Part shown: piece by piece, positions 1 through 8,640 of the stretch
How positions within the stretch are numbered: the first letter of the stretch is position 1
Layout: each line of letters starts with the position of its first letter
DNA from: Nemertoderma westbladi
Lineage: Eukaryota > Xenacoelomorpha > Nemertodermatida > Nemertodermatidae
Length of the DNA stretch: 31,916 nucleotides
Direction: 5' to 3'
Assembly: GCA_032718475.1 (NCBI GenBank)
Contig: JAUCBJ010007864.1
Span: forward strand, 1 to 31,916
Program-made: the position numbers and the translations under genes
The notes under the pieces: generated by a model
Told to the model about the DNA's origin: nothing
Databases searched by the model: none
What the model saw: only the letters and a program-made list of their open reading frames with translations

Positions 1-784
1 TACCGAGGATGTACAAAACCTTAATGTATATATTAAATGGTTAAGAAGTCCTTGACTCAAATAATTATTCGAGAATATATTTTATGAAATTTATTGTGGA
101 AAGGCTGCTTTATCCTTTTGAAGTTTGATTCAATTTAGAACCAGAAAACAAATTTAGTGTTGGCAATATTAAGGAAGATTACAAACATCGTCTAGTTGTA
201 ACTGCTTAGAGCTAGAGGGTTCATTTTTTTTAATTCAGTTAAAATTTTAAGTGACTTTATTAAATTTCAATAATTGAAGGTAACAAAAATACAATTTAAA
301 GTATTATACTGTATAATTTTCAATGAATTTTTCTATTGATATCAGGCACTCAGACACTTATTTAAAGTGGGATCCAGATCCATCTGTCCATGTGTGTCTC
401 GTTAGGTCTATGTTCGCATATAGGAAGGGCCTGCAGATCAATAGGATCTAAGCTGGACCTGCAAACAAACTGAACCAACAGTACCGTACAGCCTGACAAC
501 AGTACCTGGCTGACCGGTACATAAGTGCGTGCCCGTGGTCGGTCTGGTTGGCGTCACATTGCGGCATTGGTGTAAGTCAGGAGGTATTGTGGAGTATTCT
601 GGTACAGTATTGGAATTTGGAGGTGCTGTTTTGAAGTTTGGAACGAAAGATTTACTGATCTAGGGCCTGTTCATCCTGCCAGGCTGCTGTGCTTTCATCA
701 GTGGATTCTGGATTCGCCAGTGCAGTACTGCAGTAGGCCTATCGTTGTTATTTTCTACTGTCGCTGCAGTACTGGAATGCTGGA
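1..784. other. Upstream region of NAA40, no gene recognised
   Basis: I see no coding sequence here. If exon 1 of NAA40 is correctly placed at 785, this stretch should hold its promoter and 5' UTR. It contains several AGGCCT and CCGGTAC words and one unused donor-like GTAAGT near 573. No clear TATA box or other core promoter element was recognised. Confidence 0.4.
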
Positions 785-790
785 ATGCCT
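785..790 (+). CDS. NAA40: NAA40 candidate exon 1 (start codon plus one codon)
   Basis: ATG CCT is followed directly by a consensus donor GTAAGT at 791. Splicing to exon 2 at 2532 would keep frame, because both ends are phase 0, and would give a protein beginning Met-Pro-Gly-Gln-Gln. NAA40 proteins begin with a short lysine-rich leader, and exon 2 starts almost at that point, so a very short first coding exon is expected. This placement is inference. Other upstream ATG and donor pairs cannot be excluded without transcript data. The intron would run from 791 to 2531 and would contain an inverted-repeat element and a tandem array of CRE-like sites. Confidence 0.4.
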
Positions 791-1107
791 GTAAGTTTGA
801 AATGCAGGAATGGTACGGTACAGCGGCACGGGTAGGCCTACCTGCCTACGTACAGTTCAGCAGTTAGGCTGTTAGGCCTAACACTCTGCACTCCAGCACT
901 CAGCTGCTCAGACCAGCAGACAGTTCCGTAATTATTGAGTCAGACAGTCAGAAGTTCGAGAAGAAATAGGCAATCCCAAATCTAATAAGGAAGCTGTCCC
1001 CGTGTGGAAGTGTTTACCAATTACTTAGGCCTAGATAATGCTGTAATGCTTACTGGCTTATTATTGTTCAAATTCTTACCGATCTGCCGATATTCTTAAT
1101 GTAATGC

Positions 1108-1810
1108 GTTTGAAAAAAGTGTCTCCGGCGAAATTTCACCAGTTACACCTTAATTATTCTTCACCATTCTGCCTGTCTGCCTTTATGGTGAATTGTTTGT
1201 ACTATTCTGCTATTAGAAAACTGGCTTCAAGGATTTCGATCTGTCAGTCTGTCGATTAGGCCTATGTAACACAATCTAAATTTCGTCGTATAATACTGTA
1301 ATAGCTGAGATTTGAGCGTTTAAAACTTGCATGGCTTTGCATATGAGCGAGGCCATTTTATTCTATTAGATAAATACAACTATTCTGGAATATTTTGTTA
1401 CTGCATGCTGCATGACAGCATGAGTAAATAGGCCTACGTACCGGCAATAGTCTGATAGTATTATCGCAGACAGGCAGAGGTATTGCATTGTTGCCAAGCT
1501 ACATATTGCTGTATCTGTGTATTGCATAAACAAAATATTCCAGAATATGTTGTATTGTATTTATTAAATAGGCCCTAGAATAAAATGGCCTCGCTCATAT
1601 CACATACCGTATGTAAAGCCATGCAAGTTTTAATCGCTTACCTATATCTCAGCTATTTTGCGACGAAATTTAGATTGTGTTACATATTTGGAATCCTTGC
1701 ACAGCCAGTTTTTTAATAGTAAAAGCAAATCACTATAAGGGTGAAGAATAAGTACGGTGTAACTCAACTGCTGAACTGGTGCAATATCGACAGAGACATT
1801 TTTTTAAACC
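1108..1810. mobile_element. Large inverted-repeat (foldback/MITE-like) element
   Basis: The left arm, about 1108-1399, is repeated in reverse complement at about 1529-1810. The loop between them is about 130 bp. Matching blocks include GAGGCCATTTTATTCTA, GCCATGCAAGTTTTAA, GACGAAATTTAGATTGTG and the outer GTTTGAAAAAAGTGTCTC, which pairs with an equivalent block at 1793-1810. The arms differ by scattered mismatches and small indels, so the element is old. No transposase reading frame is present. I could not identify a convincing target duplication, so the family is unknown. It sits in the presumed first intron of NAA40. Confidence 0.75.
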
Positions 1811-2034
1811 TTTTATTCCATAATTTATATTTATAGTGTGACTGGGGTGGTTGATTTATGCAGTTATGCACCATATTTTTCTGTAGTAATTATTATTTTC
1901 AATATTAAGTATCTTATATTAGTCCGAATGTTTTATTATTATTTTAGCGGCGTTATTACATTTTTTTTTCTTTCTAGATGAATTAGTTTGAGTTGTGCAA
2001 TTTATATTTCGTTTTTGGCCAGTCAATCTGACTG

Positions 2035-2058
2035 CCCCCCCCCCCCCCCCCCCCCCCC
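2035..2058. repeat. Poly-C tract (24 C)
   Basis: An uninterrupted C run lies immediately before the CRE-bearing tandem repeat. Homopolymer length is error-prone in sequencing, so the exact count is uncertain. Confidence 0.9.
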
Positions 2059-2250
2059 TGTGAATGACGTCACACTGTGTTGTTACTGCCCCTGTGAGTG
2101 AATGACGTCACACTGTGTTGCTACTGTCCCTGTGGGTGACGTCACACTGTGTTGTTACTGTCCCTCTGAGTAACGTCACAATGCGTTGTTACCGCCCATG
2201 TGGGTGACGTGACGTCACACTGGGTTTTTACTGTCCCTGCGAGTGATTGT
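2059..2250. repeat. Degenerate 35-45 bp tandem repeat carrying CRE palindromes
   Basis: About five diverged copies of a unit reading roughly TGACGTCACACTGTGTTGTTACTG followed by a TGTCCCTGTGAG-like stretch. Perfect cAMP-response-element palindromes TGACGTCA occur at 2065, 2103, 2137 and 2210, and a variant TAACGTCA occurs at 2171. The copies differ enough to argue against a very recent expansion. It lies in the presumed first intron of NAA40, about 280 bp before exon 2. Any regulatory role is inference. Confidence 0.8.
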
Positions 2251-2531
2251 AGATCTAGATACTACTAAGCACTGTAAATTCAATGCCGGTGTATCCATTT
2301 GTAATTTCATTAGGTAATAGGTACCGGTATCTTTATTCCCCACATTAAATTATTATTAACTTCAACGTACCGGTACCAATAGAGATACTCAGTACTGGTG
2401 AAGCCCTATATAGCGGACTAACGATCCCAAAGCATTGTCTTCCAGGCTGGTACTACTAACATTCAAACAGTATTTTAACATACCGGTAATAATTTAAATG
2501 TTTCAATTAAATCCATCTTCTTTTGATTTAG

Positions 2532-2669
2532 GGACAGCAGCAACGGGGTAAAGCGATATCAGTAAAGCAAGCGAAGCGAAAGGAGAAACACAAAGAACGT
2601 AAAGTGAAACAGAAAGTCCGCAATGAGGTGCTGGCTGCATCACAGAGGGTCGTTAATGCCGTCAATAAG
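2532..2669 (+). CDS. NAA40: NAA40 exon 2 (basic N-terminal leader and first helix)
   Basis: An acceptor (TTTTGATTTAG) precedes GGA CAG CAG at 2532, and a donor AAG/GTAAGG follows 2669, giving 138 nt or 46 codons, phase 0 at both ends. The peptide is lysine/arginine-rich (AKRKEKHKERKVKQK) and then reads NEVLAASQRVVNAVNK. This matches the N-terminal basic stretch and the helix of NAA40 that ends in a VDAANR-like motif in vertebrates. NAA40 (Nat4/NatD) acetylates the N-terminal serine of histones H4 and H2A. The end chosen here is the first of many duplicated donors. The next three, at 2733, 2796 and 2859, would also keep frame and would add 21 residues each. Confidence 0.75.
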
Positions 2670-3750
2670 GTAAGGAAAGTCCGCAATGAGGTGCTGGCTG
2701 CATCACAGAGGGTCGTTAATGCCGCCAATAAGGTAAGGAAAGTCCGCAATGAGGTGCTAGCTGCATCACAGAGGGTCGTTAATGCCGCCAATAAGGTAAG
2801 GAAAGTCCGCAATGAGGTGCTGGCTGCATCACAGAGGGTCGTTAATGCCGCCAATAAGGTAAGGAAAGTCCGCAATGAGGTGCTAGCTGCATCACAGAGG
2901 GTCGTAGTGCCGCCAATAAGGTAGGGAAAGTCCGCAATGAGGTGCTAGCTGCATCACAGAGGGTCGTTAATGCCGCCAATAAGGTAAGGAAAGTCCGCAA
3001 TGAGGTGCTAGCTGCATCACAGAGGGTCGTTAATGCCGCCAATAAGGTAAGGAAAGTCCGCAATGAGGTGCTGGCTGCATCACAGAGGGTCGTTAATGCC
3101 GTCAATAAGGTTAGGAAAGTCCGCAATGAGGTGCTAGCTGCATCACAGAGGGTCGTTAATGCCGCCAATAAGGTAAGGAAAGTCCGCAATGAGGTGCTAG
3201 CTGCATCACAGAGGGTCGTTAATGCCGTCAATAAGGTAAGGAAAGTCCGCAATGAGGTGCTAGCTGCATCACAGAGGGTCGTAGTGCCGCCAATAAGGTA
3301 GGGAAAGTCCGCAATGAGGTGCTGGCTGCATCACAGAGGGTCGTTAATGTCGCCAATAAGGTAAGGAAAGTCCGCAATGAGGTGCTGGCTGCATCACAGA
3401 AGGTCGTTAATGCCGCCAATAAGGTAAGGAAAGTCCGCAATGAGGTGCTGGCTGCATCACAGAGGGTCGTTAATGTCGCCAATAAGGTAAGGAAAGTCCG
3501 CAATGAGGTGCTAGCTGCATCACAGAGGGACGTTAATGTCGCCAATAAGGTAAGGAAAGTCCGCAATGAGGTGCTAGCTGCATCACAGAGGGTCGTTAAT
3601 GCCGCCAATAAGGTAAGGAAAGTCCGCAATGAGGTGCTAGCTGCATCACAGAGGGTCGTTAATGCCGCCAATAAGGTAAGGAAAGTCCGCAATGAGGTGC
3701 TAGCTGCATCACAGAGGGTCGTTAATGTGTCGCCAATAAGGTTACTCGGC
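2612..3750 (+). repeat. 63-bp exon/donor minisatellite (about 18 copies)
   Basis: The unit runs from GAAAGTCCGCAATGAG through AATAAGGTAAG. It is the last ~57 nt of NAA40 exon 2 plus the first bases of the intron, so every copy brings its own 5' splice site. In frame it encodes 21 residues (NEVLAASQRVVNAANKVRKVR by rotation). Two copies, at about 2901 and 3278, lack one base (GTCGTAGTGCC) and carry GTAGGG instead of GTAAGG. They lie 377 bp apart, which suggests a later duplication of a six-unit block. The first of them introduces an in-frame TAG at 2922, so coding use beyond that point is impossible in the native frame. Open frames on the - strand here are by-products of the 63-bp period. Confidence 0.95.
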
Positions 3751-4026
3751 CCTGGGCGCAGTATTGCCACGTGAAAAAATCGAATATATATTAATAAAAT
3801 ATATATAGAATATTAATAGAATGATAACGGTCACTGGTCATGATTCTCAAAAGATTTATAGAGTTGCACGAATAGAATACAGTATGTTTGTGCGTTGTAA
3901 GTAATAAATTCCAATGATTGGTGGTGACCACAACATCACTCACCTTCCGCCACTATTGGATTTCCGTTCCGTTACCAAGTTCAGGTCAGCTCAGATTTTA
4001 TACCTTCTATTATTCCAACCTTGTAG

Positions 4027-4181
4027 CTGCAGGACCCGATGTTGTTACTTCCCCCATCTATGACGTCACAACGTTCTAGAGAAGGTTTCTATGTGCGTTT
4101 TTCTGTCCAGCGATCGTCACAGCTGTCATCCAAACTATCCGATTGGTGCTTCCAACTCACTAAGAAGAACATGAAACTCAT
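4027..4181 (+). CDS. NAA40: NAA40 exon 3
   Basis: An acceptor CAACCTTGTAG precedes 4027 and a donor GTGAGT follows 4181. The exon is 155 nt: 51 codons plus two bases (AT), completed by the A that opens exon 4. The translation begins LQDPMLLLPP and ends SDWCFQLTKKNMKL. This fits the vertebrate NAA40 stretch with LGDPLEAFPVF, an RVSGLEPATVDW block and LTKTNMQTM, with nearly the same length. The phase-0 start agrees with the phase-0 end of exon 2. The exon covers the region between the N-terminal helix and the start of the catalytic GNAT fold. The match is by eye. Confidence 0.85.
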
Positions 4182-4199
4182 GTGAGTCTCAGATAGCTG

Positions 4200-4337
4200 T
4201 TCGTTCTTTGTTTTCTGTCAGATAATTGTTCCCTGATTGTTTTCTGTCAGATCGTTGTTCCCTGATTGTTTTCTGTCAGATCGTTGTTCCCTGATTGTTT
4301 TCTGTCAGATCGTTGTTCCCTGATTGTTTTCTGTCAG
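4200..4337 (+). repeat. 29-bp intronic repeat made of acceptor-like sequences
   Basis: About four to five copies of GTTCCCTGATTGTTTTCTGTCAGATC, period about 29 bp, lie inside NAA40 intron 3. Each copy contains TTGTTTTCTGTCAG, a pyrimidine-rich tract ending in CAG that resembles a 3' splice site. The last copy ends at 4337, 72 bp before the assigned acceptor of exon 4. Its downstream sequence is open and in the correct phase. Confidence 0.85.
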
Positions 4338-4409
4338 TGACATGCTTGCTAGGCGGCCCCTTTACACTTTATTTCCCAACCAATTGCTACAGTTTATTTG
4401 TTGTCACAG

Positions 4410-4979
4410 ATATGAAGAATCATCTGATGGTTGGTCAGATCGAAGTAAGAGAGAAGAGTTAACAGACGAAGCCGCGTGGATTCTTCTAGTCCACCCCGAG
4501 TCAGATAATATACCAGCAGTAGCCAATGGGGAACTGGAATCGGATGACAAAATCCACAGCAACCAGCCACTCCAATCACAACAAATATGTAATGGGGTCA
4601 TTAAGGCAGACTCTCTTCCTAATGATGCAGACAACAGTGCAGTAGGTGAGAACGACCAATCAGAAAACAGTGCAGATAATGAGATCAACCAATCAGAAAA
4701 CAGTGCAGATAATGAGATCAACCAATCAGAAAACATGACAAACGGGAGAGATGTGATCTGCGAATCAGATGATGTATCAGATAACATGAACCAAACAGAG
4801 TTTGGGTTAACCAATCAGATCCCCCAACCAGAGAACAACAACAATAATTCCACGATTCTCGGTGACTTACAGTTTTCCGATGTCCGAAGGAACAATCAGT
4901 TAGAAGGTATTGATCGCGAACCAATAGCATTCGCTCATTTCCGCTTCGATATGGATGCTGACTTGGAGGTGCTTTATTG
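4410..4979 (+). CDS. NAA40: NAA40 exon 4, GNAT core with a large acidic insert
   Basis: An acceptor TTGTTGTCACAG precedes 4410 and a donor GTTAGT follows 4979. The exon is 570 nt with phases matching exons 3 and 5. It starts YEESSDGWSDRSKREELTDE and reads AWILLVHPE, then ends EPIAFAHFRFDMDADLEVLY. These correspond to the vertebrate [28 protein letters not shown] and PVAFSHFRFDVECGDEVLY blocks. Between AWILLVHPE and EPIAF there are about 135 extra residues, rich in Asn, Asp, Glu, Ser and Gln, where the vertebrate protein has about five. The insert holds an 11-residue tandem repeat (QSENSADNEIN). It has no stop codon, which argues that it is translated. Confidence 0.88.
4660..4740 (+). repeat. 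33-bp coding repeat within the NAA40 insert
   Basis: About 2.4 copies of a unit beginning CAATCAGAAAACAGTGCAG and continuing ATAATGAGATCAAC. It encodes QSENSADNEIN repeated in frame. The copies are almost identical, so the expansion is recent compared with the rest of the insert. Confidence 0.9.
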
Positions 4980-5129
4980 GTTAGTGAGTATCAGTATGTT
5001 ACGTCGTTGCCCTTAGTAACCATTACAATGATAACATATTTATTATTTTCTATATGTTGGAATAACTCGAGTCGTTCTTTTCATTCATGATTGAATTTAC
5101 TTCATCGAGTAAACTATTAAAATTTAATT

Positions 5130-7737
5130 CTTACTGTTGTTAACCCATCGTGTTTTGTTGTTAACCCATCGTGTTTTGTTGTTAACCCATCGTGTTTTGT
5201 TGTTAACCCATCGTGTTTTGTTGTTAACCCATCGTGTTTTGTTGTTAACCCATCGTGTTTTGTTGTTAACCCATCGTGTTTTGTTATTAACCCATCGTGT
5301 TTTGTTGTTAACCCATCGTGTTTTGTTGTTAACCAATCGTGTTTTGTTGTTAACTCATCTTGTTTTGTTGTTAACCCATAGTGTTTTGTTGTTAACCCAT
5401 CGTGTTTTGTTGTTAACCCATAGTGTTTTGTTATTAACCCATCGTGTTTTGTTGTTAACGTATCGTGTTTTGTTATTAACCCATCGTGTTTTGTTTTTAA
5501 CCCATCGTGTTTTGTTGTTAACCCATCGAGTTTTGTTGTTAGCGTATCGTGTTTTGTTGTTAACCCATCGTGTTTTGTTGTTAACCCATAGTGTTTTGTT
5601 ATTAACCCATCGTGTTTTGTTGTTAACCCATCTTGTTTTGTTGTTAACCAATCGTGTTTTGTTGTTAACCCATCGTGTTTTGTTGTTAACGTATCGTGTT
5701 TTGTTGTTAACCCATCGTGTTTTGTTGTTAACCCATCGTGTTTTGTTGTTAACGTATCGTGTTTTGTTGTTAACTCATCTTGTTTTGTTGTTAACCCATC
5801 GTGTTTTGTTATTAACCCATCGTGTTTTGTTGTTAACCCATATTGTTTTGTTGTTAACCAATCGTGTTTTGTTGTTAACCCATCGTGTTTTGTTGTTAAC
5901 GTATCGTGTTTTGTTGTTAACCCATCGTGTTTTGTTGTTAACCCATCGTGTTTTGTTGTTAACCCATCGTGTTTTGTTGTTAACGTATCGTGTTTTGTTG
6001 TTAACTCATCTTGTTTTGTTGTTAACCCATCGTGTTTTGTTGTTAACCCATCGTGTTTTGTTGTTAACCCATCGTGTTTTGTTATTAACCCATCGTGTTT
6101 TGTTGTTAACCCATCGTGTTTTGTGATTAACCCATCGTGTTTTGTTGTTAACCCATCGTGTTTTGTTATTAACCCATCGTGTTTTGTTGTTAACCCATCG
6201 TGTTTTGTTGTTAACCAATCGTGTTTTGTTGTTAACTCATCTTGTTTTGTTGTTAACCCATAGTGTTTTGTTGTTAACCCATCGTGTTTTGTTGTTAACC
6301 CATAGTGTTTTGTTATTAACCCATCGTGTTTTATTGTTAACGTATCGTGTTTTGTTATTAACCCATCGTGTTTTGTTGTTAACCCATCGTGTTTTGTTGT
6401 TAACCCATCGCGTTTTGTTGTTAACCCATCGTGTTTTGTTGTTAACCCATCGTGCTTTGTTGTTAACCCATCGTGTTTTGTTGTTAACCCATCGTGTTTT
6501 GTTATTAACCCATCGTGTTTTGTTGTTAACCCATCGTGTTTTGTTGTTAACCCATCGCGTTTTGTTGTTAACCCATCGTGTTTTGTTGTTAACGTATCGT
6601 GTTTTGTTGTTAACCCATCGTGTTTTGTTGTTAACCCGTCGTGTTTTGTTGTTAACCCATCGTGTTTTGTTGTTAACCCGTCGTGTTTTGTTGTTAACCC
6701 GTCGTGTTTTGTTGTTAAACCATCGTGTTTTGTTGTTAACGTATCGTGTTTTGTTGATAACCCATCGTGTTTTGTTGTTAACCAATCGTGTTTTGTTATT
6801 AACCCATCGTGTTTTGTTGTTAACCCATCGTGTTTTGTTGTTAACCAATCGTGTTTTGTTGTTAACCCATCGTGTTTTGTTGTTAACCCATCGTGTTTTG
6901 TTGTTAACGTATCGTGTTTTGTTGTTAACCCATCGTGTTTTGTTGTTAACCAATCGTGTTTTGTTATTAACCCATCGTGTTTTGTTATTAACCCATCGTG
7001 TTTTGTTGTTAACCCATCGTGTTTTCTTGTTAACCCATCGTGTTTTGTTGTTAACCCATCGTGTTTTGTTGTTAACGTATCGTGTTTTGTTGTTAACCCA
7101 TCGTGTTTTGTTGTTAACCCATCGTGTTTTGTTGTTAACCCATCGTGTTTTGTTGTTAACGTATCGTGTTTTTTTGTTAACTCATCTTGTTTTGTTGTTA
7201 ACCCATCGTGTTTTGTTTTTAACCCATCGTGTTTTGTTGTTAACCCATCGTGTTTTGTTATTAACCCATCGTGTTTTGTTGTTAACCCATCGTGTTTTGT
7301 TGTTAACCCATAGTGTTTTGTTATTAACCCATCGTGTTTTGTTGTTAGCCAATCGTGTTTTGTTGTTTACCCATCGTGTTTTGTTGTTAACCCATCGTGT
7401 TTTGTTGTTAACCCATCGTGTTTTGTTGTTAACGTATCGTGTTTTGTTGTTAACCCATCGTGTTTTGTTGTTAACCCATCGTGTTTTGTTGTTAACCCAT
7501 CGTGTTTTGTTGTTAACGTATCGTGTTTTGTTGTTAACTCATCTTGTTTTGTTGTTAACCCATCGTGTTTTGTTGTTAACCCATCGTGTTTTGTTGTTAA
7601 CCCATCGTGTTTTGTTATTAACCCATCGTGTTTTGTTGTTAACCCATCGTGTTTTGTTATTAACCCATCGTGTTTTGTTGTTAACCCATCGTGGTTTGTT
7701 ATTAACCCATCGTATTTTGTTGTTAACGTATCGTTTT
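5130..7737. repeat. 21-bp minisatellite filling NAA40 intron 4 (about 124 copies)
   Basis: The unit is GTTAACCCATCGTGTTTTGT plus T, 21 bp, and contains a GTTAAC palindrome. Variant units (CGTATCG, CTCATCTTG, CCAATCG, CCATAG, ATTAAC) occur in recurring order. The block starting CCAATCG, CTCATCTT, CCATAG at 5331 recurs at 6213, an offset of 882 bp or 42 units, so there is higher-order structure. The period of 21 keeps all units in one frame and gives long open frames on both strands (LLTHRVL on +, NNKTRWV on -). These run across the exon 5 acceptor and are not genes. Confidence 0.97.
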
Positions 7738-7750
7738 TATGATATTTCAG

Positions 7751-7831
7751 TTATGAGTTACAAGTTGAAAGTTCTCGACAAAATCTTGGTATTGGAAGAT
7801 TGATAATGCAAACGTTGGAGCTGATATCCAT
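7751..7831 (+). CDS. NAA40: NAA40 exon 5, acetyl-CoA binding motif
   Basis: An acceptor TATGATATTTCAG precedes 7751 and a candidate donor GTAGTGAG follows 7831. The TG at the end of exon 4 plus the first T makes a Cys codon. The joined sequence reads CYELQVESSRQNLGIGRLIM and then QTLELIS. This matches vertebrate [20 protein letters not shown] followed by QILQLM. QNLGIG fits the GNAT motif A consensus (Q/R)xxGx(G/A), which binds the pyrophosphate of acetyl-CoA. The exon is 81 nt and ends with two bases of a codon. The remaining C-terminal part, VMLTVFKHN-like and onwards, was not found downstream in the window. Confidence 0.85.
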
Positions 7832-7939
7832 GTAGTGAGTATAATTAATTGCTATTGATTTACAATATCTGTTTTTGTTTAGGTGTGATGTGTTGTGCGG
7901 AATCGGAAACCCATGACTTTCTTAGTGCAAGAAATATTT

Positions 7940-8640
7940 TTATTTCCTGATCTCAAGTCCGGTGTACTTGATCAGGCGTTTTAGGAAAGCCATTGGCTTT
8001 CCACCACGCCTATTCTCACCAGCAGGCTGCCACAGCACAATGTTGTGTACAGGTTGATCCTGTCGGTGAAAACAGTGCTCATCAAGCCTCAGACGGTGTC
8101 TGACTCTGCAGGGTGATGTTGGGTCTTGGCAATGAGATTTTGAAATAGTTGGTTCGGTTTTATAACACCAATTGTTTATCTGTGCATCATAGACTACGGT
8201 GTGCACCCTGTTCAGCACCTCCTTTGGGTTGTTTATCTGTGCATAATACACAACGTTGTGCACCCTGTTCAGCACCTTCTTTGGGTTGTTTATCTGTGCA
8301 TCATAGACAACGGTGTGCACCCTGTTCAGCACCTCCTTTGGGTTGCTTATCTGTGCATCATAGACAACGATGTGCACCCTGTTCAGCACCTCCTTTGGGT
8401 TGTTTATCTGTGCATAATACATAACGTTGTGCACCCTGTTCAGCACCTTCTTTGGGTTGTTTATCTGTGCATCATAGACAACGGTGTGAACCCTGTTCAG
8501 CACCTCCTTTGGGTTGTTTATCTGTGCATCATAGACAACGTTGTGCAGTGCACCCTGTTCAGCACCTCCTTTAGGTTGTTTATCTGTGCATCTTAGACAA
8601 CGTTGTGCACCCTGTTCAGCACCTCATTTGGGATACCTAT
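7940..8640 (-). pseudogene. LINE 3' fragment (C-terminal end of reverse-transcriptase ORF)
   Basis: Read on the - strand, the segment ends HCFHRQDQPVHNIVLWQP, then GENRRGGKPMAFLKRLIKYTG. The truncated LINE at 9750-11793 has HCFRREDQPVHNLVLWQP and then THGGQPMTFLRRILKDTG at the same place. Just upstream both have a RVHxVxYxAxI motif. In this copy that piece has been amplified into a 57-bp array (8170-8640), so only the last ~90 residues of the ORF are ordinary. There is no reverse-transcriptase catalytic core. It follows NAA40 exon 5 by about 100 bp and so would lie within the next NAA40 intron. Confidence 0.8.
8170..8640. repeat. 57-bp minisatellite derived from LINE coding sequence
   Basis: About eight copies of a unit running from AGCACCTCCTTTGGGTTG to CATCATAGACAACG and then GTGTGCACCCTGTTC. 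Copies begin near 8213, 8270, 8327, 8384, 8441 and 8498. One later copy has 6 extra bases (GTGCAG). On the - strand each unit encodes 19 residues (VLNRVHTVVYDAQINNPKE), clearly related to the LINE residues LRRVHCVKYNAHISNQ. Confidence 0.93.

Noticed and set aside
3879-3899. Micro-exon encoding NTVCLCV before a GTAAGT, as a possible NAA40 exon
   Set aside because: It would be only 21 nt. The exon at 4027-4181 fits NAA40 much better over its whole length and in phase.
5130-7737. CRISPR or telomere-like array (TTAACCC)
   Set aside because: The units are contiguous with no unique spacers, and the 21-bp unit is not a telomeric hexamer. Context is a eukaryotic intron.
5137-7803. Leucine-rich LLTHRVL repeat proteins on + and NNKTRWV proteins on -
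   Set aside because: They are by-products of a 21-bp intronic satellite. The + frame runs over the exon 5 acceptor in a different frame from NAA40.
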